A DNA stretch of 64,000 nucleotides. Source: an uncultured Erythrobacter sp. (GTDB lineage Bacteria > Pseudomonadota > Alphaproteobacteria > Sphingomonadales > Sphingomonadaceae). Shown here piece by piece: positions 1 through 10,168 of this stretch. The notes beneath the pieces are model-generated. The model was not told where the DNA came from. It was given only the letters and a program-made list of their open reading frames with translations, and ran no database searches. The translations under genes and the position numbers were made by a program. The DNA lies in contig CANLVN010000003.1 in NCBI GenBank assembly GCA_947494705.1, positions 793,038 to 857,037 on the forward strand. The letters are read 5' to 3'. Within the stretch, counting starts at the first letter, position 1, and every line of letters begins with the position of its first letter.

Positions 1-748
1 GCTTCGCCCCATCCGAGCCGTGGATCAAGGGAATGTGGGCGTAGACTGGGTCGGGCCAGCCTCCTTCGATTGCGTCCATCGCACGGTAGATTGGCAACTG
101 TCGGAAGGCGTTATTGAGATGGTCGTCGCCGCGAATCACATGGGTGACGCCCATGTCATGATCATCGACCACCACCGCGAGCATATAGGTCGGCGTACCG
201 TCGGCGCGCAGGATAATATAATCGTCGATTTCAGCGTTCTTCACCGAGACAGTGCCTTGGACGCGGTCCTGGATGCTGGTCTCGCCTTCTCGCGGGGTCT
301 TCAGCCGCACGGTGAAGGGCGCGCCTTCCTGCTCCGGTCCCGGTTCGCGGTCGCGCCAGCGGCCGTCATATCGCATGGGCTGCTTGTTCGCGCGCTGCTC
401 TGCGCGCATCGCCTCTAGTTCCTCAGGCGTTGCATAACAACGATAGGCGTGGCCCGCCTCCAGCAGCGCATTCGCAATGTCGGCATGGCGGCCTGCACGT
501 TGCGACTGAAAAACAGGCTCGTCGTCATAGTCCAGGCCCATCCAGTTCAGTCCGTCGAGGATGGCGTCGATAGCTTCCTGCGTAGAACGCTTGGCATCGG
601 TGTCCTCGATTCTGAGCAGCGCCTTGCCACCGTGGTGCCGCGCAAATAGCCAGTTAAACAACGCGGTGCGCGCCCCGCCGATATGAAGAAAACCGGTCGG
701 GGAGGGGGCAAAACGAGTGACAACCTTCTGGCTTTCGGGGCTTGCCAT
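1..748 (-). CDS. gltX: glutamyl-tRNA synthetase, N-terminal part (gene runs off the window)
   Basis: Charges tRNA-Glu with glutamate in the cytoplasm (class I aminoacyl-tRNA synthetase). The reverse strand reads from an ATG at 748 as [21 protein letters not shown], followed by [20 protein letters not shown]. This contains the class I HIGH-type signature (HIGG) and the RFAPSPTG motif of GltX. Further in come RIEDTD, the YRCYAT segment and GDDHLNN; the last readable residues are LIHGSDGAK, just before the expected KLSKR signature, which lies outside. About 249 of roughly 470 residues are present. It is divergent from comEC with a 65-bp gap. Identity is clear; GltX versus a second GltX paralogue cannot be separated from this part alone. 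Confidence 0.95.
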   Translation of the reverse strand, partial: MASPESQKVVTRFAPSPTGFLHIGGARTALFNWLFARHHGGKALLRIEDTDAKRSTQEAIDAILDGLNWMGLDYDDEPVFQSQRAGRHADIANALLEAGHAYRCYATPEELEAMRAEQRANKQPMRYDGRWRDREPGPEQEGAPFTVRLKTPREGETSIQDRVQGTVSVKNAEIDDYIILRADGTPTYMLAVVVDDHDMGVTHVIRGDDHLNNAFRQLPIYRAMDAIEGGWPDPVYAHIPLIHGSDGAK

Positions 749-813
749 AGCTGCGTAATTCCTATTCACAGGGCGCATCCTGGACGCTGCGCGAACCCAG
801 GGAGACGGGGTCG

Positions 814-3090
814 ATGGCAGATACGCCGATTATTCCAATGGGGGACGACACAGCCGGAAAACCGGCTGCTCTCGGCGCTGGTACTGGCACGGCCAACGCA
901 GCGGGCGGGCTACGCGAACCCCGTGCGAGCCTGTGGCAAAGGGGCGAGGGATTGTCCAGTCTCGCTCTCGCCGTGGGGGACCACGTCGAGTCGTTTCTGG
1001 GCGAAGCGGGCTTTGATCGTGCTCCTTGGCTGGCGGTCGTGTTTGCGAGCGGGATTTTTGCGTGGTTCGCTCTTGATACGCCGTGGCAATGGACAGCTGC
1101 AATCGGGCTTTCGTTTATTGCCTCGATATTTGCGCTTGCGGCGTGGCGCGACCGGCACGAGCGCGACCAGTTGCGACGTGCAGTGATCGCTTGCAGCCTC
1201 GTATTTGCCTTGGGAATGTCGATCATCTGGGCTCGCTCCGAAATCGTAGGAGCAGAGGCCTTTGAACGCCCGGTTATCCAACAGGTGCAGGGCTATGTGC
1301 TCAGCCGCGAAGATCAGCCTGCACAAGACCGCACGCGTCTGACACTGGCCGTGCGCGATGCCGGGACCGCCGAAAGTCGAAAGATCCGGGTGAACGTCCC
1401 GCTCGAAGTCGCGGCCGAAGCACTCGACGGGTTCGAGGACGAGGCTCTGGCGGAAGGAGCCATCGTGCGAATGCGGGTGCGCCTTATGCCTCCGGCGAGC
1501 CCGATGCTCCCCGGCGCATACGACTTTGCGCGCGCGGCGTGGTTCATGGGGCTGTCAGGGACCGGCAGCGTGCTGGGCGGTGTCACCATCGTAGAACCCG
1601 CACCCGAAGCGAGCGGAATCGCGGCTATCCAACGTGCATTGTCGGGCCATGTGCGCGGGCAGGTCGAAGGGTCGGCAGGCACAATTGCCGCCGCGTTTGC
1701 CAGCGGCGATCGCGGTTCGATAGTGGAAGCAGACGAAGACGCCATGCGCGATGCAGGCCTCACCCATCTTCTTTCGATCAGCGGCCTTCATGTGAGTGCG
1801 GTCATCGCGGCGGCCTATCTGGTGGTGTTAAAGGTTCTGGCGCTGTTTCCAGCGCTCGCTTTGCGCGTGAGGTTGCCGGTACTGGCGGCGGCGGGCGGCG
1901 CACTGGCGGGCATCGGATACACGCTTTTGACGGGAGCCGAAGTGCCGACAGTACGAAGCTGTGCAGCAGCGATGCTGGTGCTGATTGCGTTGGCGCTCGG
2001 ACGCGAGGCGCTATCACTCAGGATGGTTGCAGCGGCGGCAGTCTTTGTTCTCTTGCTCTGGCCAGAGAGCGTGATCGGGCCGAGCTTCCAGATGAGCTTT
2101 GCCGCCGTGCTGGCGATCGTCGCCCTGTCTTCGAGCGGCCCGGTACGCGCATTTCTCGCCGCGCGCGAAGAGAGTTGGCTCAAGCGGACGGGTCGCGGGG
2201 TGGTAATGCTCTTCGTGACCGGGCTGGTGATCGAAATTGCGCTCATGCCCATTGTTCTGTTCCATTTCCATCGCGCCGGGTTCTACGGTGCGTTTGCCAA
2301 TGTGATCGCTATTCCCCTGGTCACCTTTGTCTCGATGCCCCTTATTGCGGTGGCGATGCTGTTCGACCTTGTGGGTTTGGGTGCGCCTTTCTGGTGGTTG
2401 GTCGAGCGTTCACTGGAACTGCTGCTGGCCATCGCACATTTCACCGCGGCGCAGCCCGGCGCCGTCAAGCTCATGCCGCAGATGAGCAGTCTGACCATAG
2501 CGCTGTTTGTGCTGGGTGGGCTGTGGCTTGCACTGTGGAGCGGTCGTGCGCGGCTGCTCGGTTTCGTCCCTGCGGTGATTGCATCGATCATGCTTCTTGC
2601 AACGCCCATTTCCGATGTTCTCATCGGACGAGAAGGGCGACATGTTGGCATTACCATCGAGGGTGAGGATGGGAGCCGTCGACTGCTTTCCCTGCGCGAC
2701 AGCCGCTCATCGTATTCACGTGATAACCTGCTTGAGCTTGCCAGCATCACCAGCGATCCGATCCCGCTTGCAGAGTGGGACGGGGCGCGCTGTTCGACGG
2801 AGTTCTGTACGATCGTCATCGATCGGGGAGGGCGCAATTGGGTGCTTCTGCTGGCTCGCAATCGCGACATGATCGAGGAGCGCGCGCTAGCCGCTGCCTG
2901 CGAACGGGCCGACATTGTCGTCGCCGACCGCTTCCTCCCCCGCTCGTGTGCGCCGCGATGGCTGAAGGCCGACCGGGGGATGCTGATGCGCACAGGAGGT
3001 CTTGCGCTTGACCTTACCAACGAACGCATCATCACCGTTGCTACTGGGCAGGGTGAGCATGGCTGGTGGCGTGGCGAACGCGGAGACTGA
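814..3090 (+). CDS. comEC: ComEC/Rec2-family DNA uptake channel protein
   Basis: Inner-membrane protein of the ComEC/Rec2 family, which in competent bacteria moves single-stranded DNA across the cytoplasmic membrane. The 758-residue product has two N-terminal membrane segments, a soluble DUF4131-like stretch (about residues 100-260) and then a competence domain with many membrane helices. The family signature [13 protein letters not shown] falls near residue 315. The C-terminal 150 residues are soluble and lack the HxHxDH metal site of the beta-lactamase-like domain of Gram-positive ComEC, so this is the shorter proteobacterial form. The ATG at 814 has GGAGAC upstream. It converges on lexA with a 35-bp gap. 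No other competence gene is present, so actual natural transformation is not shown. Confidence 0.9.
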   Translation: MADTPIIPMGDDTAGKPAALGAGTGTANAAGGLREPRASLWQRGEGLSSLALAVGDHVESFLGEAGFDRAPWLAVVFASGIFAWFALDTPWQWTAAIGLSFIASIFALAAWRDRHERDQLRRAVIACSLVFALGMSIIWARSEIVGAEAFERPVIQQVQGYVLSREDQPAQDRTRLTLAVRDAGTAESRKIRVNVPLEVAAEALDGFEDEALAEGAIVRMRVRLMPPASPMLPGAYDFARAAWFMGLSGTGSVLGGVTIVEPAPEASGIAAIQRALSGHVRGQVEGSAGTIAAAFASGDRGSIVEADEDAMRDAGLTHLLSISGLHVSAVIAAAYLVVLKVLALFPALALRVRLPVLAAAGGALAGIGYTLLTGAEVPTVRSCAAAMLVLIALALGREALSLRMVAAAAVFVLLLWPESVIGPSFQMSFAAVLAIVALSSSGPVRAFLAAREESWLKRTGRGVVMLFVTGLVIEIALMPIVLFHFHRAGFYGAFANVIAIPLVTFVSMPLIAVAMLFDLVGLGAPFWWLVERSLELLLAIAHFTAAQPGAVKLMPQMSSLTIALFVLGGLWLALWSGRARLLGFVPAVIASIMLLATPISDVLIGREGRHVGITIEGEDGSRRLLSLRDSRSSYSRDNLLELASITSDPIPLAEWDGARCSTEFCTIVIDRGGRNWVLLLARNRDMIEERALAAACERADIVVADRFLPRSCAPRWLKADRGMLMRTGGLALDLTNERIITVATGQGEHGWWRGERGD

Positions 3091-3125
3091 CTCAGCCCCG
3101 CGCGCGCATTCACGCCAACTCCGTG

Positions 3126-3815
3126 TCAGTGATAGCGGCGCAGAAGTCCAGCCAGCTTGCCCTGAACCTCGACTTCGTCGGATCCATAGACCTGCGCTTC
3201 ATATGTCGCATTGGCCGGGTCGAGCCGCACCATCGCGCCATCCTTGTGCAGGTATTTGAGCGTCGCTTCCTCGCCACGCACCAGAGCGACCACGATTTCG
3301 CCGTCTCGGGCAGTGTTGGTCCGCCTCACGAGTGCGAAGTCACCGTCGAAGATGCCTGCCTCGATCATCGAATCCCCCGAAACCTCAAGGGCATAGTGCT
3401 CACCAGGGCCAAGCAATGCTGCCGGGACCGGAAGGGAATTCTGCCCTTCAAGCGCTTCGATTGGAGCGCCGGCCGCGATCCGGCCGTGCAGCGGTATCTC
3501 GATTACATCGTTCGCGGGTTCGGGCGCTTTCGCCATGACAGTGGACGCCGAAGCGACCGCGTCATTGGCAACCTTGGCCGCGCGCGGTGCGGTCACGGCA
3601 TCCTCAGGCACCTTGATTACTTCAAGCGCGCGAGCCCGATTGGGCAGGCGGCGGATGAAGCCGCGCTCCTCAAGCGCAGAAATCAGGCGGTGAACGCCTG
3701 ACTTGCTCTTGAGATCGAGCGCTTCCTTCATCTCCTCGAAACTCGGCGAGATGCCGGTTTCCTCAAGCCGCTCCTGTATGAAGCGGATCAACTCGTGCTG
3801 TTTTGCCGTAAGCAT
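3126..3815 (-). CDS. lexA: LexA, SOS response repressor
   Basis: Represses DNA-damage genes and cleaves itself when RecA filaments form. The 229-residue product begins [14 protein letters not shown] with a winged helix-turn-helix in residues 1-65, including the [18 protein letters not shown] recognition region. The cleavage site is Ala115-Gly116 (IAAG). The catalytic dyad is Ser149 (SGDSM) and Lys187 (EATLKYL) in the S24 peptidase fold. I use the ATG at 3815; a TTG two codons upstream would add only Met-Pro. The gene sits downstream of moeA on the same strand but has its own promoter overlapped by a perfect LexA box (3917-3931), so it should be autoregulated. Confidence 0.97.
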   Translation of the reverse strand: MLTAKQHELIRFIQERLEETGISPSFEEMKEALDLKSKSGVHRLISALEERGFIRRLPNRARALEVIKVPEDAVTAPRAAKVANDAVASASTVMAKAPEPANDVIEIPLHGRIAAGAPIEALEGQNSLPVPAALLGPGEHYALEVSGDSMIEAGIFDGDFALVRRTNTARDGEIVVALVRGEEATLKYLHKDGAMVRLDPANATYEAQVYGSDEVEVQGKLAGLLRRYH

Positions 3816-3916
3816 GGGCAAACTCCATCAACCACCTGTCAGCGCGCCCTCAGAGGCACCGTTTCGCGCTAAGGCGAGGGGTGCGGTGAATGGCACTGTT
3901 CGTGCACCGATATGGT

Positions 3917-3931
3917 GAACGAATGCGGAAC
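3917..3931 (-). promoter_or_regulatory. LexA operator (SOS box) of lexA
   Basis: The minus strand reads GTTC-CGCATTC-GTTC, an exact match to the alphaproteobacterial LexA direct-repeat consensus GTTC-N7-GTTC. It shares one base with the -10 hexamer of the lexA promoter and lies across the expected transcription start, so bound LexA would block initiation. Confidence 0.9.
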
Positions 3932-3959
3932 AATTAGGCAACTCCTACAGCCAAGTCAA
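3931..3959 (-). promoter_or_regulatory. lexA promoter
   Basis: On the minus strand there is TTGACT (3954-3959), a 17-bp spacer, then TAATTG (3931-3936). This is a good housekeeping-sigma promoter pointing at lexA, about 115 bp upstream of its ATG and followed directly by the SOS box. Confidence 0.75.
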
Positions 3960-3987
3960 GCATGCTTGCGCCGCTAAGCCGCGCGAT

Positions 3988-5208
3988 TCAGCCACTTTGG
4001 AGGTTGTAGGCCATGACTGTCTCACCAGGGGCGCATTCGACCGACCCGGCGGGCCGGTCGATCAGGCAGTTGGCGCGCGCGAGTGACAGGAGCGCGCTGG
4101 AGTCCTGCGAGGAGGCAAGGTGCACTTGCACCCCATCACTCACCCCGCGCAGGAACTCACGCCTTGGCCCGGTCGAAGGCAGCGTCTCTGCTGCAACCAA
4201 GCGATGAGCATGCGGGAGGGGGGAGGCTGCCCCCATCGCCTTGCGCACCAGCGGCAGCGCGAACAACTGCGCTGTCACGAAGCTGGAAACCGGATTGCCA
4301 GGCAGGCCGAGGATCACCTGCCGCCCCCAGTCCGCCTCGCGCGTCGCCACCATCAGTGGTTTGCCCGGCTTCACCGCGACCTTCCAGAAGTCGATCCGCG
4401 CGCCCCAGTCCTCCAGCGCCGCGCGCACAAGGTCGTGGTCCCCGACAGAGGCACCACCCGAGGTGACCAGCACGTGACAGTCCTCGGCAAGCCGCAGCGC
4501 ATCGCCCAGCGCTTCCATGCTGTCGCCGACCGGCCCGATGCGTTCTGGAGTTCCGACCAGTCGGGCTAGCATGGCAGCGAGCATCGCCCCGTTGCTGGCC
4601 GGGATGCGGTGCGGCTCCACCCGCTGTCCGACCGGCACCAGCTCGTCGCCGCTGTCCAGCACCGCAACTCTCGGCGGTGCCACGACTTCGAGGCTTGCAT
4701 GACCCGCCGCGATGGCAAGTGCGATGGCGGCGGGCGTGACCGGGTCACCAGCGCGCAGCACCGTGTCGCCTTCGCTGAAGTCGAGTCCTGCGCGGCGGAT
4801 GTGCTGGCCCTCGCTTGGCTGCTCGGTCGCTTCGACCCGTTCGTCCTCGCGGACGGCGTCTTCCTGGATCAGCACCCGGTCCGCGCCGCTCGGCATGTGC
4901 GCGCCGGTGGAGATGCGGGTGCATTGCCCTGCCGTCAGCGCGCCATCCAACGGAGCGCCAGCGCGAGACTCGCCGACCAGCTCCCACGGGCCGTCGCCGC
5001 ACAGCGCATAGCCATCCATCGCCGACAGGTCGGCGGCGGGCTGGGTGCGAAGCGCGTGGTGGTCCTGTGCGAGGTAGCGCTGGGCGATGCCTGCAATGGA
5101 GCCGGTGCTGTCTGCGTCGTTCCGCAGGTCGAGCGTTTGCTTGGGCAGCGCGGGTGCCAGTGCCAGCAGCCGCTCCTGCGCCTGTTCTAGGGGCATCAGC
5201 GCACTCAC
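3988..5208 (-). CDS. moeA: MoeA, molybdopterin molybdenumtransferase
   Basis: Inserts molybdate into adenylylated molybdopterin in the last step of molybdenum cofactor synthesis. The 406-residue length is typical. Visible motifs are the N-terminal SAMDGYAL segment, the [16 protein letters not shown] motif, VLDSGDELV, the MoaB/Mog-type motif [11 protein letters not shown] and the [10 protein letters not shown] loop. The GTG at 5208 overlaps the moaC stop as GTGA, indicating translational coupling; an ATG four codons further in is the alternative start. Its neighbour moaC acts early in the same pathway, making a small Moco pair behind the trp genes. Confidence 0.95.
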   Translation of the reverse strand: MSALMPLEQAQERLLALAPALPKQTLDLRNDADSTGSIAGIAQRYLAQDHHALRTQPAADLSAMDGYALCGDGPWELVGESRAGAPLDGALTAGQCTRISTGAHMPSGADRVLIQEDAVREDERVEATEQPSEGQHIRRAGLDFSEGDTVLRAGDPVTPAAIALAIAAGHASLEVVAPPRVAVLDSGDELVPVGQRVEPHRIPASNGAMLAAMLARLVGTPERIGPVGDSMEALGDALRLAEDCHVLVTSGGASVGDHDLVRAALEDWGARIDFWKVAVKPGKPLMVATREADWGRQVILGLPGNPVSSFVTAQLFALPLVRKAMGAASPLPHAHRLVAAETLPSTGPRREFLRGVSDGVQVHLASSQDSSALLSLARANCLIDRPAGSVECAPGETVMAYNLQSG

Positions 5209-5693
5209 AACGCCGGTGCCTTCCAGTCGCCGCTCTTGCCGCCGCGCTTCTCGACCAGGCGGACCTCACCGATCTCCATCGCCTTGTCGATGGCCTTGGC
5301 CATGTCGTAGATCGTCAGCAACGCGTTGGAGACAGCCACCATCGCTTCCATCTCGACCCCGGTCCTGCCGGTCAGCGAGGCTGTGGCGGTGGCGCGTATC
5401 GCGTTTGTGGCCCCGTCCTCCTCGAAGGCGAACTCGACGCTCACCGCTTCCAGCCCCAGCGGGTGGCACAGCGGGATCAGCTCGCCGGTGCGCTTGGCCG
5501 CCATGATGCCCGCAACGCGCGCCGTTCCAAGCACGTCGCCCTTGGGCGCATCGCCTGCGCGGATCGCGGCCAGTGCCTCGGCACTCATTGCGATCCGCCC
5601 GCTCGCGACCGCGAGGCGGGTCGTGGCTGGCTTGCCGCCGACATCGACCATCCGCGCCGCGCCGTCTTCGCCCAGATGGGTGAGCTTGCTCAT
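5205..5693 (-). CDS. moaC: MoaC, cyclic pyranopterin monophosphate synthase
   Basis: Works with MoaA to convert GTP into cyclic pyranopterin monophosphate, the first intermediate of molybdenum cofactor synthesis. The 162-residue product begins [19 protein letters not shown] and carries the conserved [13 protein letters not shown] motif, the [10 protein letters not shown] motif and [16 protein letters not shown] chose the ATG at 5693 because the reading frame further upstream runs into the intergenic repeats and has no family similarity. About 285 bp separate it from trpC, so it may have its own promoter in or near the repeat array. It overlaps moeA by four bases. Confidence 0.96.
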   Translation of the reverse strand: MSKLTHLGEDGAARMVDVGGKPATTRLAVASGRIAMSAEALAAIRAGDAPKGDVLGTARVAGIMAAKRTGELIPLCHPLGLEAVSVEFAFEEDGATNAIRATATASLTGRTGVEMEAMVAVSNALLTIYDMAKAIDKAMEIGEVRLVEKRGGKSGDWKAPAL

Positions 5694-5865
5694 GTGCGAA
5701 GTCCTACAGGATGGAACACCTGGAACACGGTCTTGGGGAATAAAACCGTGGACCGACGCGAAGGACGGGTCACCGGGCGGATCGAGTACGAGGGAGAAAG
5801 GCTCTTCATGCCGCGGGTTTTTGCACTTTTGCCGGGTGTAGGACAGGGCGAATTTGGACGACACA

Positions 5866-5987
5866 AAGTGTGGCTCTTTGCGCCGGAAGTGTAACCTTTT
5901 GGGCAAAAGTGTAACTTTGCCGCGGCGAAAGTGTGACCTTATGCGGGGGCGCAGTGTAACCTTGCGCTGCCGGAAAGTGTCACCCTT
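5866..5987 (-). repeat. array of six 12-bp repeats, consensus AAGGTTACACTT, between trpC and moaC
   Basis: Six related 12-mers begin at 5866, 5887, 5907, 5929, 5952 and 5975 on the plus strand (AAGTGTAACCTT reading). Their spacing is 21, 20, 22, 23 and 23 bp, about two helical turns. Copies 2 to 5 differ from the consensus at no more than two positions; copies 1 and 6 are more divergent. The last copy contains the trpC stop codon. The motif is a loose dyad (AAG...CTT). The array lies upstream of moaC and downstream of trpC. Helical phasing suggests binding sites for one protein in a row, but no partner is identified. Confidence 0.8.
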
Positions 5988-6768
5988 CGAGCAGCGTCCG
6001 GGTAGCGGCCGCCATGTCGTCCGCCCTCATCAGGCTCTCGCCGACGAGAAAGGTGCGTACGCCACTTTTTGCAAGCCGTTCGAGATCGGCATGGGAGTTG
6101 ATGCCGCTCTCGCCGACCAGCAGCGCGCCTTCGGGGGCGAGCGGGGCGAGGCGTTCGGTGGTTTCGAGAGAGGTGGTGAAGGTTTTCAGGTCGCGATTGT
6201 TTACCCCGATCAGGCGGCTTGCGAGATGCTTGGTCGCGCGTTCCATCTCGTCCTCGTCATGCACTTCGACCAGCACGTCCATATTGAGTGCAAGCGCAGC
6301 GGCTTCGATCTCGGCCATCTGGGTATTGTCCAGTGCGGCTACGATGATGAGGATTGCGTCAGCTCCGATCGCGCGCGCTTCGAGACACTGCCACGGATCG
6401 ACCATGAAATCCTTGCGCAAAACGGGCAGCGCGCAGGCCGCGCTGGCTGCAACGAGAAAGTCCTCGTGCCCTTGGAAGTATGGTGCGTCGGTCAGCACGG
6501 AAAGGCACGCCGCGCCGCCTTTCTCATAGGCACCGGCATGCAAGGCGGGCCGAAAATCCTCTCGGATCAAGCCCTTTGACGGGCTCGCTTTCTTGATCTC
6601 TGCGATCAGGGCAAATCCCGCTTCGCTGCGCGCGCGCAACGCAGCTTCGAAGCCGCGTGGACGCGTCTGGATTGCGGCGGCCTGTTCGAGTTGGCGAACG
6701 GGCACTGCGACCTTGCGGGCGGCGACGACTTCGCGCTTGTTGGCGCAGATTTCTTCGAGTTTATTCAT
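5980..6768 (-). CDS. trpC: indole-3-glycerol phosphate synthase
   Basis: Closes the indole ring from carboxyphenylaminodeoxyribulose phosphate in tryptophan synthesis. The 262-residue TIM barrel starts [15 protein letters not shown] and shows the family motifs [12 protein letters not shown] (catalytic lysines), [40 protein letters not shown] and LVGESGI. The ATG at 6768 lies 5 bp after the trpD stop, in the same transcript. Its stop codon falls inside the last unit of the 12-bp repeat array. No PRAI (TrpF) domain is fused to it. Confidence 0.97.
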   Translation of the reverse strand: MNKLEEICANKREVVAARKVAVPVRQLEQAAAIQTRPRGFEAALRARSEAGFALIAEIKKASPSKGLIREDFRPALHAGAYEKGGAACLSVLTDAPYFQGHEDFLVAASAACALPVLRKDFMVDPWQCLEARAIGADAILIIVAALDNTQMAEIEAAALALNMDVLVEVHDEDEMERATKHLASRLIGVNNRDLKTFTTSLETTERLAPLAPEGALLVGESGINSHADLERLAKSGVRTFLVGESLMRADDMAAATRTLLEG

Positions 6769-6773
6769 GTCCG

Positions 6774-7766
6774 TCAGACCGCCATTGCAATCCAGTCGGC
6801 GAGCCGCTGTTTCGCTTTGCCACTGTCGAGTGCTTCCGCCGCCATTGCCGCACCGGTCTCCCAGTCTTCGGCAACGCCCGCGACGATCAGGGTCGCCGCC
6901 GCGTTGAGCATCACCGCGTCGCGATATGGACCGGGCGTTCCGTCGAGCAGTGCCGACAGCGCCTTTGCGTTGTGATTCGCATCGCCACCGCGAATGGCCT
7001 CGACCGGGGCATGCGCTAGACCCGCATCGCCCGCATCGACCCGGCGCATGACGAACGCGTCACCGGTCACATCGGCCAGTTCGTTGCCGCCCGCCAGGCT
7101 GAGTTCGTCCAGCCCCTCATCGCCCGAGACGATGAAGGTCCGCTTCGTGCCCAGCTTTGCCTTCGCCTCGGCATAAATCGGGACATAGGCAGGGCGGGCA
7201 ATGCCGATCAGCTGGCGCTTTACCCCGGCAGGATTGGAGAGCGGCCCCATGAGGTTGAAGATGGTGCGCTTACCCAGCCGTTGGCGAATGGGCTGGATAC
7301 GGCCCATGGCGGGGTGGTGGTTCTTCGCGAAGAGGAAACAGATGCCCAGTTCGGCGAGCGTTTTTTCCGCCGTGCGTCCGGCGGCGTCCATGTCGAGGCC
7401 GAGCGCCTCCAGCGTGTCCGCAGCGCCCGACTTGGACGAGGCAGCGCGATTGCCGTGCTTGGCGACCGGAACGCCGCTCGCCGCAACCACAAGGCTCACC
7501 GCGGTCGAGACATTTAGCGTGTGGTGCCCGTCGCCCCCGGTTCCGCAGCAATCGACGGCGTTTTCGGGTGCTTCGATCGGAATAAGCCGTGCGCGAAGGG
7601 CTCGCGCTGCGCCTGCTATCTCGTCAGCGGTTTCGCTTCGCTCGGTCATGGCGAGCAGGAATCGTTCGATCTCCTCTTCGCTTGCCTCGCCATCGAGAAT
7701 CCAGCCGAAGACCTCCTCGGCCTCGGCCTCCGACATCTGCGGCACGGCGAGCGGGAGCGTCTTCAT
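6774..7766 (-). CDS. trpD: anthranilate phosphoribosyltransferase
   Basis: Transfers phosphoribose from PRPP to anthranilate. The 330-residue product carries the PRPP and anthranilate motifs [67 protein letters not shown] and SGDEGLDE (acidic metal site). The ATG at 7766 overlaps the trpG stop as ATGA. The glutamine amidotransferase is a separate gene (trpG) rather than fused as in enterobacteria. Confidence 0.97.
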   Translation of the reverse strand: MKTLPLAVPQMSEAEAEEVFGWILDGEASEEEIERFLLAMTERSETADEIAGAARALRARLIPIEAPENAVDCCGTGGDGHHTLNVSTAVSLVVAASGVPVAKHGNRAASSKSGAADTLEALGLDMDAAGRTAEKTLAELGICFLFAKNHHPAMGRIQPIRQRLGKRTIFNLMGPLSNPAGVKRQLIGIARPAYVPIYAEAKAKLGTKRTFIVSGDEGLDELSLAGGNELADVTGDAFVMRRVDAGDAGLAHAPVEAIRGGDANHNAKALSALLDGTPGPYRDAVMLNAAATLIVAGVAEDWETGAAMAAEALDSGKAKQRLADWIAMAV

Positions 7767-8365
7767 GGGGTCATTCCTTCGGGCGCTTGTGCGCTGAGCC
7801 CGCAGATATTGAGGAACGTGGCGAGCAGTGCGTGGCCGTGTTCGGTCGCAATGCTTTCGGGGTGGAACTGCACGCCGTGGATCGGCAGTTCGGTATGACG
7901 GAAACCCTGCACATGATCGTCGTCCGATCGCGCATTGATCGCGAGACAATCGGGAATGTCCTCGACAATCAGCGAGTGGTAGCGCGTCGCGGTGAAGGGC
8001 GAGGGCAGGCCGGTGAACACGCCCGTCCCGTCATGCGTCACTGGCGAGGTCTTGCCATGCATCAACCCGCCGCGCTTGACCGTCCCGCCGAAATGCTGCC
8101 CGATCGCCTGATGGCCAAGGCAAACGCCGAGCAACGGCTTGCCCGCATCGGCGCAGGCCGCGACGAGATCGAGGCTGATCCCCGCCTCGTTGGGGGTGCA
8201 CGGGCCGGGGGAGATCAGGAACCCGCTGGCATCGGTGGCCAAGGCTTGGGCGGCGCTCATCGCATCGTTGCGTTCGACACGAACTTCCGCGCCCAGTTCC
8301 ATGAGATAATGGACGAGGTTGAAGGTGAAGCTGTCGTAATTGTCGATGACGAGGATATGGCTCAT
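7763..8365 (-). CDS. trpG: anthranilate synthase component II (glutamine amidotransferase)
   Basis: Supplies ammonia from glutamine to TrpE; possibly shared with para-aminobenzoate synthesis. The 200-residue class I amidotransferase starts [21 protein letters not shown]. It has the oxyanion strand [11 protein letters not shown], the nucleophile loop [15 protein letters not shown] and the His-Glu pair in GVQFHPESI. The ATG at 8365 is 4 bp past the stop of the upstream aminopeptidase. It is separated from trpE by two genes unrelated to tryptophan synthesis, which is unusual. Confidence 0.96.
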   Translation of the reverse strand: MSHILVIDNYDSFTFNLVHYLMELGAEVRVERNDAMSAAQALATDASGFLISPGPCTPNEAGISLDLVAACADAGKPLLGVCLGHQAIGQHFGGTVKRGGLMHGKTSPVTHDGTGVFTGLPSPFTATRYHSLIVEDIPDCLAINARSDDDHVQGFRHTELPIHGVQFHPESIATEHGHALLATFLNICGLSAQAPEGMTP

Positions 8366-8369
8366 GGCA

Positions 8370-9344
8370 TCACGGCGCCTTGCCCGCCAGCTTGTCGGTC
8401 GCACGCACGAGGCCATCGACGATGCCCGGCTCGCCCGCCGAGTGGCCTGCGTCGTGGACCATCCAGAGTTCCGCCTTCGAGTGCGCCTTCTTGACCGCCC
8501 AAGCGGCGCCGGGAGGGGTGCAGATGTCGTGGCGGCCCTGGACGATGATCGTGGGGATGTGCGCGATTTTGTCCATGCCGTTCAGCAGCTGGTTGTCCTC
8601 AAGATAGAAGTCATTGAGGAAGAACCGCGCGCAGATGCGGGCGAAGGGGACGGCCTTGGCCGGGTCCTCGAAATCGGCGAGCAAATCCTCGTTTGGCAAC
8701 AGCGTTGCGACCGTGGCTTCCCACAGCGACCATTCCTTTGCCGCTGCCAGACGCGTCTCTTCGTCATCGCTGGTCAGGCGGTCGTGATAGGCCTTCACGA
8801 GATTGTCGCGTTCGCCCTCGGGGATGAGGCCCGTGAACTGGTCCCACTGCTCGGCCATGATCTCGCTCGCGCCATACTCGTAGAGCCAGCTTTTCTCCTG
8901 CGGGCGGGCGAGAAAGACACCGCGCAGCACGATCTCGGTGGTGCGGACGGGATGCGCCTGCGCGTAGGCAAGCGCAAGCGTTGCACCCCAGCTGCCGCCG
9001 AAGACCTGCCACGCATCGTGCCCACACATTTCGCGCAGGCGTTCGATGTCGGCGACGATCCGCCACGTGTCGTTGTTCTCGATCTCTGCAAAGGGCAGTG
9101 ATTTGCCACAGCCTCGCTGGTCGAAAAGCAGGACATCGTAAAGCTCCGGGTCCCATTGCCGGCGATGCATCGGCCCCATGCCTCCGCCGGGTCCGCCATG
9201 CAGAAAGACAGCCGGTTTCGCGCCGGGCGTGCCGACCCGCTCATAATAGAGTTGGTGGCCTTCACCGACATCGAGCATCCCGGTCTCATAGGGTTCGATC
9301 TCGGGATAGAGCGTGCGAGTGTAGTTGAGCATATTGCTGGCCAT
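8370..9344 (-). CDS. pip: proline iminopeptidase (prolyl aminopeptidase)
   Basis: Serine aminopeptidase of the alpha/beta hydrolase fold (family S33) that removes N-terminal proline from peptides. The 324-residue product has the oxyanion motif HGGPGGGMG, the [11 protein letters not shown] motif typical of prolyl aminopeptidases and the nucleophile elbow GGSWG with Ser118. The catalytic Asp (QGRHDICTP) and His ([10 protein letters not shown]) are present. No signal peptide is seen, so it is cytoplasmic. The ATG at 9344 overlaps the previous stop (TAATG). It lies inside the trp gene run; any link to tryptophan metabolism is not evident. Confidence 0.93.
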   Translation of the reverse strand: MASNMLNYTRTLYPEIEPYETGMLDVGEGHQLYYERVGTPGAKPAVFLHGGPGGGMGPMHRRQWDPELYDVLLFDQRGCGKSLPFAEIENNDTWRIVADIERLREMCGHDAWQVFGGSWGATLALAYAQAHPVRTTEIVLRGVFLARPQEKSWLYEYGASEIMAEQWDQFTGLIPEGERDNLVKAYHDRLTSDDEETRLAAAKEWSLWEATVATLLPNEDLLADFEDPAKAVPFARICARFFLNDFYLEDNQLLNGMDKIAHIPTIIVQGRHDICTPPGAAWAVKKAHSKAELWMVHDAGHSAGEPGIVDGLVRATDKLAGKAP

Positions 9345-10168
9345 TACTTCTTCTCCACCACGATCAGCGGCCCGACACGACGCGAATCCATCCGCCCGCT
9401 CGCGGGGTGCCACAGCGACGATATGTTGCCGTCGAGATAGAGCGCGTTGGCGGTCTCCAGCTCGTCGCGGAAGTAGCGCGCGAACTGTCCAAAGCTGATC
9501 GCGTCGTTGGAAATCACGAAATGTGCGCGGCCCTCGCCGTCGATACCAACGCCGTTGCGGATCTGGCGCGAGGGACCGTTATCTTGGAATTCAGGGTGCA
9601 TGTCGCCGTCCAGCACCAGCATCGGCCCGCTTTGCGTTCCGAATTGCGGGCGGGTGCCGACTGTGCGCAGGAAGGTCTCTGTATCGTCGATCCGCCATGA
9701 ACCGTTCGTGCCGAAGAATACGCCGTTCGGCTTGAGGTAGAAATTGCCGTCCCCGTCGCCCCGGTTCAGCTCTTCGAGCCGCTCGGCCTCCTCGACATAG
9801 TAACCGATGGGCTTGAGGTCGTCGCCGAACATGCCGCCATTCATCACGAAGGCGATGGCGCTTTCGTTCTTGCCGACGGCCCATGCCTCGATCGTGCCGA
9901 AATTCTCGCCACTCGATGGAGCGAGTGCGGTGCGGATCGTGTGGCTGTCAGGATCGGCGATGCAATGCGTGAGCGAGACACCCTCGAACTCATCTGGCTG
10001 GCAGGCAGATGCGGGGTCGGTCTCGACCATTTCGACCGGCTCCTGCGTCGTGGGTTCGGCAGGGGCCACTGTCCCGTCGAACTCGGTACGCACCACCGGC
10101 TCGCCTTCGGGTTGCGGGTTGCACGCCGACAGGGCGAGGGCGGGGAGGACAAGGAGAAAACGCTTCAT
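9344..10168 (-). CDS. lipoprotein with phosphodiester glycosidase (NAGPA/DUF2233-type) domain
   Basis: The 274-residue product begins with a lipoprotein signal, MKRFLLVLPALALSAC, with the lipobox cysteine at residue 16. An acidic, proline-rich linker follows, then a domain with the marks of the phosphodiester glycosidase family: VMNGGMFGDDLKPIGYYVE, NGVFFG, TQSGPMLVLDG, RNGVGID and ALYLDGNISSLW. Relatives remove sugar caps or act on periplasmic glycans; the substrate here is unknown. The ATG overlaps the trpE stop (ATGA) and its own stop overlaps the pip start, so it is translationally locked between trpE and pip. The role is inferred from fold only. Confidence 0.8.
   Translation of the reverse strand: MKRFLLVLPALALSACNPQPEGEPVVRTEFDGTVAPAEPTTQEPVEMVETDPASACQPDEFEGVSLTHCIADPDSHTIRTALAPSSGENFGTIEAWAVGKNESAIAFVMNGGMFGDDLKPIGYYVEEAERLEELNRGDGDGNFYLKPNGVFFGTNGSWRIDDTETFLRTVGTRPQFGTQSGPMLVLDGDMHPEFQDNGPSRQIRNGVGIDGEGRAHFVISNDAISFGQFARYFRDELETANALYLDGNISSLWHPASGRMDSRRVGPLIVVEKK

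Noticed and set aside
1539..2666. A 375-residue plus-strand frame inside comEC
   Set aside because: It is a shifted frame of comEC with Arg/Cys-rich composition unlike a membrane or globular protein.
5866..5987. A CRISPR array
   Set aside because: The units are only 12 bp with 8-11 bp gaps, and no cas genes are present.
8370..10168. A mobile insertion in the trp operon
   Set aside because: There are no inverted ends, target duplication, transposase or shift in base composition, and start/stop overlaps tie the inserted genes to their neighbours.
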